Shown: piece by piece, positions 25,410 through 32,949 of the stretch
Layout: each line of letters opens with the position of its first letter
Position numbering within the stretch: position 1 is the stretch's first letter
NCBI GenBank assembly: GCA_902496335.1
Contig: CABVAO010000010.1
Span: 1 to 47,335 of the forward strand
DNA: 47,335 nt
Reading direction: 5' to 3'
Origin: an uncultured Collinsella sp.
GTDB lineage: Bacteria; Actinomycetota; Coriobacteriia; Coriobacteriales; Coriobacteriaceae
Program-made: the position numbers and the translations under genes
The notes under the pieces: model-generated
The model's database searches: none
What the model was told of the DNA's origin: nothing
The model's input: only the letters and a program-made list of their open reading frames with translations

Positions 25410-26459
25410 CTAGATGAACATCATGAACAGCTTGGCCATGACAAAGCTGATGAGTCCGCAGGCGGGGAAGGTGAAGAACCAGGTGAACATCATGTCCTTG
25501 ACCACGCCGAAGTTGATGGCCGAAAGGCGCTTGACGGCGCCGACGCCCATGATGGCGCAGGTCTTGATGTGGGTGGAGGACACCGGGATACCGGTAAGGG
25601 TGGCAAGCAGCAGATTCGCGGCGCCTGCGAGGTCGGCGGAGAAGCCCTGATACTTCTCAAGCTTGACCATGCTCTGGCCGACGGACTTGATGATGCGCTC
25701 GCCACCCACGCTGGTGCCGACGCCCATGGTGGCCGAGCACAGCAGCATAATCCAGATGGGGATGCCGGCATCGCCGACGCTCGTCTGACCGTTGGCGAAG
25801 GCCACGCCTAAAAAGAGCACGCCGATGAACTTCTGTCCATCCTGCGCGCCATGCATAAAGCTCATGGCCGCGGCACTCGCGATCTGAGCGTATTTAAAGA
25901 AGACATTGGCACGTCGCCTGTTGGCGGCGGCGAAAAGAATCGAGACGAGCTTGCACAGAACCCAGCCCATGACAAAGCCCAGGCCGATGGAGAGCGCCAG
26001 GCCGTAGATGACCTTCATCCACTCGTGGACGTTGACGCTGCTCGCGCCGCCGAGGGCGATGGCGGCACCGGTCAGGCCGGCGATAAGGCTGTGGCTTTGC
26101 GAGGTGGGGATGCCAAAACGCGACGCTGTGGCGCCGTAGACGACGATGGAGAACAGTGCCGCGCAGAGGCACGCGAGCGCCATGGTGCTGTTTCCGCCAA
26201 AGTCGACGATATGTGAGATGGTGTTGGCGACGCTCGCGTTAAAGTGCGTCATGATGAGCACGCCGAGGAAGTTGAATGCGGCGCTCATGAGAATGGCGGC
26301 GCGGGCGGGCATGCAACGCGTAGTGACGCAGGTCGCGATGGCGTTGGGCGCGTCGGTCCATCCATTGACGAAGATGGCGCCCAACGCGAGGATCACGGTG
26401 ACGGCAAGGACTGGGTTCGACACAATTTGGCCGAGGAAGGTTGAGAACGTTACGTCCAT
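25410..26459 (-). CDS. pit: Low-affinity inorganic phosphate transporter (PiT family)
   Basis: PiT proteins import phosphate with protons or cations. The 349-residue protein has about ten membrane spans and both PiT signatures: G-W-T-D-A-P-N-A near residue 33 and G-I-P-V-S-S-T-H near residue 297, with S-Q-S-H-S-L-I-A-G in the first half. Bacterial PiT proteins of this shorter type usually pair with a DUF47 protein, as here. The start ATG follows GAGAAAG on the minus strand. The upstream region carries an unusual second ribosome binding site and a three-codon ORF (26492-26521). Confidence 0.93.
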   Translation of the reverse strand: MDVTFSTFLGQIVSNPVLAVTVILALGAIFVNGWTDAPNAIATCVTTRCMPARAAILMSAAFNFLGVLIMTHFNASVANTISHIVDFGGNSTMALACLCAALFSIVVYGATASRFGIPTSQSHSLIAGLTGAAIALGGASSVNVHEWMKVIYGLALSIGLGFVMGWVLCKLVSILFAAANRRRANVFFKYAQIASAAAMSFMHGAQDGQKFIGVLFLGVAFANGQTSVGDAGIPIWIMLLCSATMGVGTSVGGERIIKSVGQSMVKLEKYQGFSADLAGAANLLLATLTGIPVSSTHIKTCAIMGVGAVKRLSAINFGVVKDMMFTWFFTFPACGLISFVMAKLFMMFI

Positions 26460-26489
26460 ATATGGGCTTTCTCGAAGTTTGCAGACACG

Positions 26490-26521
26490 TTACAAAAACA
26501 TGATAAATCGTATCACCTCCT
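26490..26521 (-). promoter_or_regulatory. Strong Shine-Dalgarno with a three-codon ORF upstream of pit
   Basis: On the minus strand AGGAGGTGAT (26521-26512) is fully complementary to the 3' end of 16S rRNA. Ten bases later lies ATG-TTT-TTG-TAA (26501-26490). The mini-ORF is in frame with pit, which starts at 26459. It might be a regulatory leader, a decoy, or a remnant of a longer pit N-terminus. The spacing is somewhat long for efficient initiation. Confidence 0.4.
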
Positions 26522-26672
26522 GTGGGTTTCTTTACCGAGTTCTGATGGGAGAAGTGAACTTTTTGGCACTAAAATTGAATATTAGCCCTGTTGACCGCGG
26601 GTGTTCTTTTTGCTAACACGCCATGCGGACACGTGCGATTACTACGACACTCCAAAACCACAGTCTGTTCGC

Positions 26673-26710
26673 TTTACAACATGCAAACATGCGTTCGATA
26701 ATAGGAGGCA
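26673..26710 (+). promoter_or_regulatory. Promoter positioned for a leaderless mRNA
   Basis: TTTACA at 26673-26678, an 18-base spacer and GATAAT at 26697-26702 form a good sigma-70 promoter. The ATG at 26710 begins seven bases after the -10, where transcription should start. AGGAGG lies in those seven bases and would not be transcribed, so translation is probably leaderless. Confidence 0.6.
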
Positions 26711-27048
26711 TGGAATATCGACAGACAGACGGCAAAACTCGGCGCGTGCACAAGCAGTATGTGGACGTCGTGGCCCGCATCCTCGCGGGCGGACAGGTCG
26801 TGCCGGTCACCGTCTGCTGGGTCGACGGCCGTTGTTTTACGATCGACGAAATTATCTCGACCACCGGGTTTGGCCTGATGGTCCACGGCATCCGTACGGC
26901 AACATATAAGGTGCGTTTTGGCGGGCACGCGACCGAGTTGTATCTGGAGGACCAGACGCGCGAGCGGGCAGACGGCTCGCAGGCACACGTGATGCGTTGG
27001 TGGGTCTGGGCCTTTGATCGTACGCTTGAGGGCGAGCGCCGTAGGTAA
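26710..27048 (+). CDS. Small conserved protein, DUF6504-like
   Basis: This 112-residue basic soluble protein probably starts at the ATG at 26710. The central part reads V-P-V-T-V-C-W-V-D-G-R-C-F-T-I-D-E-I, then L-Y-L-E-D and R-W-W-V-W-A-F. This resembles small actinobacterial proteins of the DUF6504 type, which have a W-x-G-R-x-Y-x-V-x-E-I pattern and a C-terminal W-W. Function is unknown. No signal peptide or membrane span is visible. It is followed by a TMBIM membrane protein on the same strand, 78 bases on, with a separate TACAAT element at 27067-27072. Confidence 0.7.
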   Translation: MEYRQTDGKTRRVHKQYVDVVARILAGGQVVPVTVCWVDGRCFTIDEIISTTGFGLMVHGIRTATYKVRFGGHATELYLEDQTRERADGSQAHVMRWWVWAFDRTLEGERRR

Positions 27049-27126
27049 GGACGTGCGGCATTCGGGTACAATGGCAGGAATCTTGTCACCTACGGCGCTG
27101 TCGTGCGCTTTTTGAAAGGACGAAGT

Positions 27127-27822
27127 ATGAACGATATCCAGGGCTATCAGAACGGCCCCATCGAGACCGGTGCAAGCCGTGCCGAGGAGATGTCGCCGCG
27201 CGCGTACAACCTTGTCATGTCTGCCCTGATCTTTTTGGGCTTTTGCGCCATGGGCGTCGGTGCTTACTTTACGAGCACCATGTCGTTTGCGCGCATGATG
27301 ATGAGCGGCGCCGCTTTGCCGCTGGTCTTTGGCTCATTTATTTTGACCATCGTCGGCATGGTCATGATGTCGGCCGCCGCCAGCAAGCAGTCCGTGGGCC
27401 TGTCCCTTGTGGGCTACGTAATCTTTGCGAGCACCTTTGGCCTGACCGCGTCGTTTGGCCTTGCCAACTACGACCTGCCCACCATCAACACCGCTTTTAT
27501 CGCCACGGCCGCCATCACCTTTGTCTTTGGCGCCTTGGGCGTGACGTTCCCCAAGTTTTTCCAGCGCGTATATGGCATCGGTTTTGGCATTCTGCTCGCT
27601 ACTATTCTGGTTGAGATCGTGCTGATGTTCATGGGCGTTTCGCAGTCCATCACCGACCTGATCGTGATTGTGGTGTTCGCCGGCTTCATTGGCTACGACA
27701 CCTATGTTGCCACGACGGTGCCGCCTACGCTGCCCAACGCCGTGCTCATGGCGTCCAATCTGTTCGTGGACATTATCAACGTGTTCCTGCGCATCCTGAA
27801 CATCCTTGGCCGTCGCGACTAG
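27127..27822 (+). CDS. Bax inhibitor-1/YccA family membrane protein
   Basis: This TMBIM family protein has 231 residues and seven membrane spans. Bacterial members conduct calcium or interact with FtsH, but the role here is unknown. The last part has F-I-G-Y-D-T-Y-V-A and the family ending L-F-V-D-I-I-N-V-F-L-R-I-L, followed by G-R-R-D. An N-terminal cytoplasmic tail of about 35 residues precedes the first span. The start is ATG 27127 after GAAAGGACG. A clear terminator follows. Confidence 0.9.
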   Translation: MNDIQGYQNGPIETGASRAEEMSPRAYNLVMSALIFLGFCAMGVGAYFTSTMSFARMMMSGAALPLVFGSFILTIVGMVMMSAAASKQSVGLSLVGYVIFASTFGLTASFGLANYDLPTINTAFIATAAITFVFGALGVTFPKFFQRVYGIGFGILLATILVEIVLMFMGVSQSITDLIVIVVFAGFIGYDTYVATTVPPTLPNAVLMASNLFVDIINVFLRILNILGRRD

Positions 27823-27868
27823 TGGCGAATTGCGGCGGTGCTTGCCGTGCGTGTAAATCGATGCGAAA

Positions 27869-27894
27869 GGCGGTCCTTCGGGGCCGTCTTTTTT
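27869..27894 (+). terminator. Intrinsic terminator after the TMBIM gene
   Basis: GGCGGTCC pairs with GGGGCCGTC (two G-T pairs) around TTC, followed by six T. Confidence 0.85.
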
Positions 27895-27959
27895 GTACTC
27901 GGCGGGGTATCATGGATGGGAAAAGCCGATAGCGGCAGCGACAGGAAAGGTGACCACTT

Positions 27960-29081
27960 ATGGCAGACGTCGACAACAGGAACCGTAACCGCAGGTCCAA
28001 CCGAGCGGGTCAGCCCAATCCCAAGCGCGAGGCCCGTGCCAAGGCCGCCGAGCGTCACGTGGCAACTGTGTCCGAAGCGTGCGCCAAGGATATCGAGCGT
28101 TCGCTTGCCGGCGTGTGCGAGTTCGATGGTATGCCTGCCGGTTTTGTCGCGGCGATGAAGGCCAAGGTTCAGAGTGCTGTGGCCGCCGAAGAACAGGTTG
28201 CCGAGGACGTCGAGGGCGCGGAGGCTGCCGAGACCGAGACGGCGCCCGAGACCGAGGCAGCGCCTGAGCCTGCCGAGGAAATCGCCGAAGCTGAGTCCGC
28301 GCCTGCTGAGGAGCCCGCTCCGGTTCTGCCTGAGGTCACCGTGCTCGATGCCTCCGCCACGCAGGCCATCCTGGACAACGGTCGTGGCTATGCGCAGTTC
28401 TGCGACATGGCCGTGCTCGCCTTTGCCTCGTTCACCAACCCGGGCGGTGGCTACATCCAGGGCTATCTGGGCCAGGAGGCCACGCTGTGCGCCGATTCGT
28501 ATCTGTACAACGTTCTCGATAAGCAGCGCAAATGGTACGGCGAGAACCGTCGCCGCAACATCAACTGCGAGCTTTACCGCAACCGTGCGCTGGTGGTGCC
28601 TGCGGTGCGCTTCGACCGCAACCACGTGCATGCATACGCCGACGTGATCGTGGCCGCCGCGCCCAACGTTAAGCGCGCCCGCCAGGAGTATCGCGTGAGC
28701 GACGATGCTCTGCTGGACGCCCTGCGCGACCGCATTCGCTTTGTGCTTGCCATCTGCGACGAGCTAGGTCGCGAGAAGCTCGTGCTGGGCGCTTGGGGCT
28801 GCGACAACAACGGCTTTGACGCAGAGGCCGTGGCCGAGCTCTTCCGCAAGGAGCTCGCGTCGGGCGACTTTAAGGTCAAGCAAGTCTTCTTTGCCGTGCC
28901 TTCTACGCGCTGGGATGAGGATTTTGCCAAGTTCGAGCACGTGCTGGCAAACTTCCCCGAGCGCAACGAGGAGTCCTATGCCCAGGTTGCCGCTCGCGCT
29001 GCGGCAGCTCGCGCCGCCGAGCAGACCCAGGCTGCTACCGAGGATGATGAGGACGAGGACGATTGGCGCAAGTACCTGTAA
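27960..29081 (+). CDS. PARG-like macrodomain protein (TIGR02452/DUF2263 family)
   Basis: The C-terminal ~260 residues match the microbial poly(ADP-ribose) glycohydrolase-like family. Seen are F-T-N-P-G-G-G (162-164 for GGG), then Q172-E173, and later L-V-L-G-A-W-G-C followed by a helical end. The catalytic signature in this family is G-G-G-x(6-8)-Q-E-E; here it is Q-E-A, with Ala174 in place of the second, catalytic Glu. The first ~40 residues are basic and residues 75-125 are an Ala/Glu/Pro-rich low-complexity region, unusual for the family. It may bind ADP-ribose without hydrolysing it. RBS AGGAAAGG before the ATG. A terminator follows. Confidence 0.8.
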   Translation: MADVDNRNRNRRSNRAGQPNPKREARAKAAERHVATVSEACAKDIERSLAGVCEFDGMPAGFVAAMKAKVQSAVAAEEQVAEDVEGAEAAETETAPETEAAPEPAEEIAEAESAPAEEPAPVLPEVTVLDASATQAILDNGRGYAQFCDMAVLAFASFTNPGGGYIQGYLGQEATLCADSYLYNVLDKQRKWYGENRRRNINCELYRNRALVVPAVRFDRNHVHAYADVIVAAAPNVKRARQEYRVSDDALLDALRDRIRFVLAICDELGREKLVLGAWGCDNNGFDAEAVAELFRKELASGDFKVKQVFFAVPSTRWDEDFAKFEHVLANFPERNEESYAQVAARAAAARAAEQTQAATEDDEDEDDWRKYL

Positions 29082-29106
29082 TCGGTACGTGCTGACAGAT
29101 AGGTCG

Positions 29107-29140
29107 AGCCGGCGGGAGAGGCTGCTTCCGTCGGCTTTTT
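29107..29140 (+). terminator. Intrinsic terminator after the PARG-like gene
   Basis: AGCCGGCGGGA pairs with TTCCGTCGGCT (with G-T pairing) and is followed by TTTTT. Confidence 0.8.
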
Positions 29141-29159
29141 ACTGAGCGAGGGGCTTACG

Positions 29160-29819
29160 ATGAAAAACGTTCTATGCTTTGGCGACAGCAACACCTATGG
29201 TTACGATCCGGCGGGCATGCGCGACGGCACCGCGGTGCGCTATGCGCAGGATGTGCGCTGGTGCGGCGTGGCCCAACGTGACTTAGGCGAGGGCTGGCAT
29301 GTAATTGAAGAAGGCCTCAACGGCCGCACGACGGTACGCGACGACATGTGCCATCTGGACACCAATCTTAACGGCATCCGCGCACTTCCGATGCTGCTCG
29401 AGGCCCATAAGCCGCTGGACGCCATTGTGATCATGCTGGGCACCAACGACTGTAAGACGGTCTTTAACGTGACAGCTTCCGATATCGCCCGTGGCGCCAT
29501 GGCGCTGATTCGCGCCGTCCGCGCGTTTCCGTGGACCGACGCTGCGCCTTGTCCGCGCATTCTGCTGATGGCGCCTATCAAGATTAAGCCGCAGATCGCC
29601 GACGTATATATGACCGATTTTGACGAGCATTCCGTAGAAGCCTCGGAACATTTTGGTGAGTACTACGCGCATGTGGCTGAGCAGTTTGGCTGCGACTTTT
29701 TGAATGCCGCCGACTTTGCCGAGCCGGGCGATATCGACTATCTGCATATGATGCCCGAAAGCCATGAGAGCCTGGGTCACGCCGTGGCAGCCAAGCTCCA
29801 AGAGATGCTCGGAGAGTAG
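29160..29819 (+). CDS. SGNH/GDSL-type hydrolase
   Basis: This serine esterase of the SGNH fold has 219 residues and no signal peptide, so it is cytoplasmic. Block I is F-G-D-S-N-T with the nucleophile S10. The catalytic Asp and His are D193 and H196 in D-Y-L-H. Block III is G-T-N-D in M-L-G-T-N-D-C-K. It resembles arylesterase-like members of the family; the natural substrate is not clear. It ends at a shared bidirectional terminator facing thiD. Confidence 0.87.
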   Translation: MKNVLCFGDSNTYGYDPAGMRDGTAVRYAQDVRWCGVAQRDLGEGWHVIEEGLNGRTTVRDDMCHLDTNLNGIRALPMLLEAHKPLDAIVIMLGTNDCKTVFNVTASDIARGAMALIRAVRAFPWTDAAPCPRILLMAPIKIKPQIADVYMTDFDEHSVEASEHFGEYYAHVAEQFGCDFLNAADFAEPGDIDYLHMMPESHESLGHAVAAKLQEMLGE

Positions 29820-29826
29820 CGCGACC

Positions 29827-29870
29827 CCAAACCACCGCAAAGGGGGCGGGCGCCTTTGCGGTGGCTTGGG
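29827..29870. terminator. Bidirectional terminator between the SGNH hydrolase and thiD
   Basis: CCACCGCAAAG pairs perfectly with CTTTGCGGTGG, extended by CCAA/TTGG, around a G/C-rich loop. The flanking genes converge on it from both sides. Confidence 0.8.
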
Positions 29871-29879
29871 CTGCGAATC

Positions 29880-30710
29880 TTAATACTGCCACATGTGGTT
29901 GACGGGGCCGGAACCTTTGCCCATGTCAAAGCCGGCGGCCAGAGCGCCTGTCAGGTATGCCTTGCCTGCGTTGACGGCGTCGGCAAGATCCATGCCTTGG
30001 GCCAGCGCGCAGGCGATGGCGGACGAAAGCGTACAGCCGGTGCCATGTGTGTTGCCGGTCTCGATGCGCTTGTGGCGGAACCACGTGGTGAGTGGATCGC
30101 CCAGATGGTTGCCCTCGTCATCGAGCGGTGCGGGCTCTGCTAGCACATCGTTGGCCTCATTGACAAAATGCCCGCCCTTAACGAGGGACGCGCAGCCAAA
30201 GCGGCGGGTGAGGAGCATGGCGGCATTTTGCTGCGTGCGCTCGGAATCGACCTCGTAATCGAGCAGTGCCATGGCCTCGGGAATATTGGGCGTGATGACG
30301 GTCGCCAGTGGGAACAGGCGACGGGTAAGCGCTTCGGCGGCGTCCTCTGCGATCAGGCGAGCGCCCGAGGTGGCGACCATGACGGGGTCGACGACGATAT
30401 TTTGTGCGTCCCAGGCACTCAGGCGGTCGGCGATAACCTCGATAATCTCGGCAGAGGAGACCATGCCGATCTTGACGGCGCTGGGTCGAATATCGTCAAA
30501 AACGGCATCGATCTGCGCCGCGACAATGTCCGGGGAGATATTCTGCACGGCGGTGACGCCGAGCGTGTTTTGTGCGGTGATGGCCGTGATGGCCGTCTCG
30601 GCATACAGGCGGTGCGCCGTGATGGTCTTGATGTCGGCCTGAATGCCGGCACCACCGCTGGAATCGGATCCTGCGATGGATAGAACGGCGGGTACCTTAC
30701 TGCGATCCAT
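29880..30710 (-). CDS. thiD: Hydroxymethylpyrimidine (phosphate) kinase ThiD
   Basis: ThiD phosphorylates HMP and HMP-phosphate to HMP-diphosphate in thiamine synthesis. The 276-residue ribokinase-fold protein has S-I-A-G-S-D-S-S-G-G-A-G-I-Q-A-D-I near its start, the A-V-K-I-G-M segment, D-P-V-M-V-A-T-S-G, T-P-N-I-P-E and the anion hole G-T-G-C-T-L-S-S. The ATG follows GGGAGCGAAC on the minus strand. It lies 177 bases downstream of thiC, with a hairpin and a possible separate promoter between them, so the two may be only partly co-transcribed. Confidence 0.93.
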   Translation of the reverse strand: MDRSKVPAVLSIAGSDSSGGAGIQADIKTITAHRLYAETAITAITAQNTLGVTAVQNISPDIVAAQIDAVFDDIRPSAVKIGMVSSAEIIEVIADRLSAWDAQNIVVDPVMVATSGARLIAEDAAEALTRRLFPLATVITPNIPEAMALLDYEVDSERTQQNAAMLLTRRFGCASLVKGGHFVNEANDVLAEPAPLDDEGNHLGDPLTTWFRHKRIETGNTHGTGCTLSSAIACALAQGMDLADAVNAGKAYLTGALAAGFDMGKGSGPVNHMWQY

Positions 30711-30755
30711 GTTCGCTCCCTTGATCGGTCGGATTCAAATGGGTCTTCTGTCTGC

Positions 30756-30796
30756 ATTATAAAGTTGCCCGGGCCGGCTGTATGCCGATCCCGGGC
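30756..30796 (-). promoter_or_regulatory. Hairpin and TATAAT element between thiC and thiD
   Basis: GCCCGGG (30767-30773) pairs with CCCGGGC (30790-30796), with an inner CGGC/GCCG stem. It could end the thiC message. Just downstream on the minus strand lies a perfect TATAAT (30761-30756), about 45 bases before thiD, suggesting that thiD has its own promoter. The -35 is poor. Confidence 0.5.
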
Positions 30797-30887
30797 GGGC
30801 GGTGCAATCTTTACGTAAATGTAAGAAAATGTTCACATGTCAACAATTGACGAACACCTTGTGGCCGTTTGTGGCTCCGGTGACGAG

Positions 30888-32222
30888 TTAGTCCTCCATG
30901 CCGAGGTCGATCGTCGTGCCTTCGAACACCTTGTTAACGGTGCGGACGGCGCACATCTTGCCACACATGGTGCAAGTGCCCTCGGTGGCGGCGGGGGACT
31001 CCTCGTAGCGCTTCTTGCCCGTAACCGGGTCGAGCGCGCACTTCCACATGGCGTCCCAGTCGAGCTTGCGGCGTGCCTGGCCCATCTTGTCGTCCATGTC
31101 GCGGGCGTGGGGCACCTTCTTGGCGATATCGGCGGCGTGTGCGGCGATCTTGGTGGCCATGAGTCCATCGAGCACGTCTTGGGCGTTGGGGAGGCACAGG
31201 TGCTCGGCCGGCGTCACGTAGCACAGGAAGTCGGCGCCGGAGCTGGCGGAGATGGCACCACCGATGGCGGCGGTGATGTGGTCATAGCCCACGCCGATAT
31301 CGGTCACCAGCGGCCCGAGCACATAGAACGGGGCGTTGTGGCACAGGCGCTTCTGCAGCTTCATGTTGGCGGCGATCTCGTCGAGTGCCATGTGACCCGG
31401 GCCCTCGACCATGACCTGGACGCCAGCGGCCCAAGCACGCTTGCACAGCTTGCCCAGCTCGATCATCTCGGCGGTCTCGGTGGCATCGTTGGAGTCGTAG
31501 AGGCAGCCCGGGCGGCAGGAGTCGCCGAGCGAGATCGTCACGTCGTACTCGTGGCAGATCTCGAGCACCTCGTCGTAGAACTCGTAGAAGGGGTTCTCAT
31601 TGCCGGTGACCTCCATCCAACCAAACAGCAGCGAGCCGCCGCGGCTGACAATGTTCATGAGACGGCCGGTCTCCTTAAAGGTCTTAATGACCGACTTGTT
31701 GATGCCGCAGTGGATGGTCATAAAGTCCACGCCGTCTTCGGCGTGCGCGCGAACGACCTCGAGCAGGTCGTCCTTGGTGAGCTTGACCAGCGGCTTTTCC
31801 ATGTAGCCGATGGCGTCGTACATGGGGACGGTGCCCACCATGAGCGGCGTCTCGTCGATGAGTTGCTGGCGGAACTGGCGCGTCTTGCCCGAGTTGGAGA
31901 GGTCCATGATGGCGTCGGCGCCAAAGTCCTCGGCGATCTTGACCTTCTTCCATTCCTCGGCGGCATCGGCCTTGTCGCCCGAGATGCCCAAGTTCACGTT
32001 GACCTTGGTGGACAGGCCCTCGCCGACACCAAAGGCGCGCATGCCCTTTTTGATATGCACGATGTTGGCGGGAATGGCGATGCGGCCGTCTGCCACGCGC
32101 TCGCGGATGTACTCGGGGTCGCGATGCTCGCGCTCGGCGACCTCTTTCATCTGAGGTGTGATCTGCCCAGCGCGGGCGAAGTCGATTTGCGTGACGAGCT
32201 TGGGCTCGGTCTGTGTGCTCAT
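30888..32222 (-). CDS. thiC: Phosphomethylpyrimidine synthase ThiC
   Basis: ThiC is the radical SAM enzyme that rearranges aminoimidazole ribotide to HMP-phosphate. The protein is 444 residues from the ATG at 32222 (M-S-T-Q-T-E-P), chosen because GGGAG lies just upstream; it is the short form without the long N-terminal domain. Family blocks include G-M-R-A-F-G-V-G-E-G, N-V-N-L-G-I-S, D-L-S-N-S-G and V-E-G-P-G-H. The C-terminal cluster motif reads C-T-M-C-G-K-M-C, spaced Cx2Cx3C, one residue shorter than the Cx2Cx4C reported for long ThiC. A TPP riboswitch precedes it. Confidence 0.94.
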   Translation of the reverse strand: MSTQTEPKLVTQIDFARAGQITPQMKEVAEREHRDPEYIRERVADGRIAIPANIVHIKKGMRAFGVGEGLSTKVNVNLGISGDKADAAEEWKKVKIAEDFGADAIMDLSNSGKTRQFRQQLIDETPLMVGTVPMYDAIGYMEKPLVKLTKDDLLEVVRAHAEDGVDFMTIHCGINKSVIKTFKETGRLMNIVSRGGSLLFGWMEVTGNENPFYEFYDEVLEICHEYDVTISLGDSCRPGCLYDSNDATETAEMIELGKLCKRAWAAGVQVMVEGPGHMALDEIAANMKLQKRLCHNAPFYVLGPLVTDIGVGYDHITAAIGGAISASSGADFLCYVTPAEHLCLPNAQDVLDGLMATKIAAHAADIAKKVPHARDMDDKMGQARRKLDWDAMWKCALDPVTGKKRYEESPAATEGTCTMCGKMCAVRTVNKVFEGTTIDLGMED

Positions 32223-32228
32223 TGGCAC

Positions 32229-32320
32229 GGCTCCCTTCGTTGGCATTACCCATATCAGGTTTGCGGGTCAGGGCGGGCGCGCCCAGTCTCAGCCTGCCGT
32301 CTTGTCCTGCAAGCTCCCCG
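32229..32320 (-). promoter_or_regulatory. TPP riboswitch (THI box) controlling thiC
   Basis: Read on the minus strand, this has the conserved TPP aptamer elements in order: GGGGAGC at the 5' side, GGCTGAGA, CCCGCAAACCTGAT, GGTAATGCC and GAAGGGAGCCGT at the 3' side. ACGG and CCGT can close P1. The Shine-Dalgarno GGGAG lies within the 3' strand of the aptamer, six to nine bases before the thiC start. This suggests control of translation start by thiamine diphosphate, with no separate expression platform. Confidence 0.95.
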
Positions 32321-32337
32321 TTTATGTGGTGGGCTCA

Positions 32338-32343
32338 AGTATA
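32338..32343 (-). promoter_or_regulatory. Candidate -10 element of the thiC leader
   Basis: TATACT on the minus strand lies about 17 bases before the riboswitch begins, which puts the start of transcription near the aptamer's 5' end. No good -35 was found. Confidence 0.4.
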
Positions 32344-32393
32344 GCTCGAATGGGTACGATTGACGCGATGAGCATGCCCGTGGGGAGGCGAAC

Positions 32394-32909
32394 ATGGAAG
32401 ACAAGCATCTATATCGAGAGACACAGTGGGACGTGTCGGCCGAGGCGGGCCGTGCCCATCATGGACTGGTCGCAATTGGTTTTGCGATTCTTGTCGTGAT
32501 GGTGATTGCCTGTTGTATCTGGATGTTTGGCGAGCGTGGGGGAGCTGCCTGGACGTTTGAGGCGGACGATAGCCTGCCGATCATGACGGTGAAGGTCGCG
32601 GGCGGCAATACCGTTGCCGCGCCGGGCGACTATTGGTATCCGCGCGACGAGTTTGTGCAATTGCAGTTGAGCGGTGGGTCTATTCCTGGCGAGGAAATCG
32701 AACGCGTGACGTTTGATGCGGCGCTCAAAACACTCACGGTTAAACTCAAAGATAAAGGGGATGTGCCCACGACGATGGATATCGCGCTGACGGAATGGCG
32801 TCTTGAGCCTCCGTCGGGTGTCAAGCTATCCGAGGTGGAGCATGTCAAGATTACCTATCAGGACGGCTCGACAAATGAAATTGCCAAAGCCGACGGCTTG
32901 GCGGAATAA
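32394..32909 (+). CDS. Unknown single-span membrane protein
   Basis: I do not recognise a family. The 171-residue protein has a charged N-terminus (1-23), one membrane span at about 25-46 (A-I-G-F-A-I-L-V-V-M-V-I-A) and a C-terminal part of about 125 residues rich in Val, Thr, Asp and Glu. That part looks like an all-beta domain and is probably outside the cell. The start is supported by GGGGAGGCG six bases before the ATG. It diverges from thiC and converges on yaaA. Confidence 0.75.
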   Translation: MEDKHLYRETQWDVSAEAGRAHHGLVAIGFAILVVMVIACCIWMFGERGGAAWTFEADDSLPIMTVKVAGGNTVAAPGDYWYPRDEFVQLQLSGGSIPGEEIERVTFDAALKTLTVKLKDKGDVPTTMDIALTEWRLEPPSGVKLSEVEHVKITYQDGSTNEIAKADGLAE

Positions 32910-32949
32910 ACGCCGTGCCTAGGCAGCACATTCAAAAGTAGCAATGGTC

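Noticed and set aside
32910..32949. Palindrome TGCCTAGGCA between the unknown protein and yaaA
   Set aside because: It is a short self-complementary stretch with no loop or T run; too weak to call a terminator.
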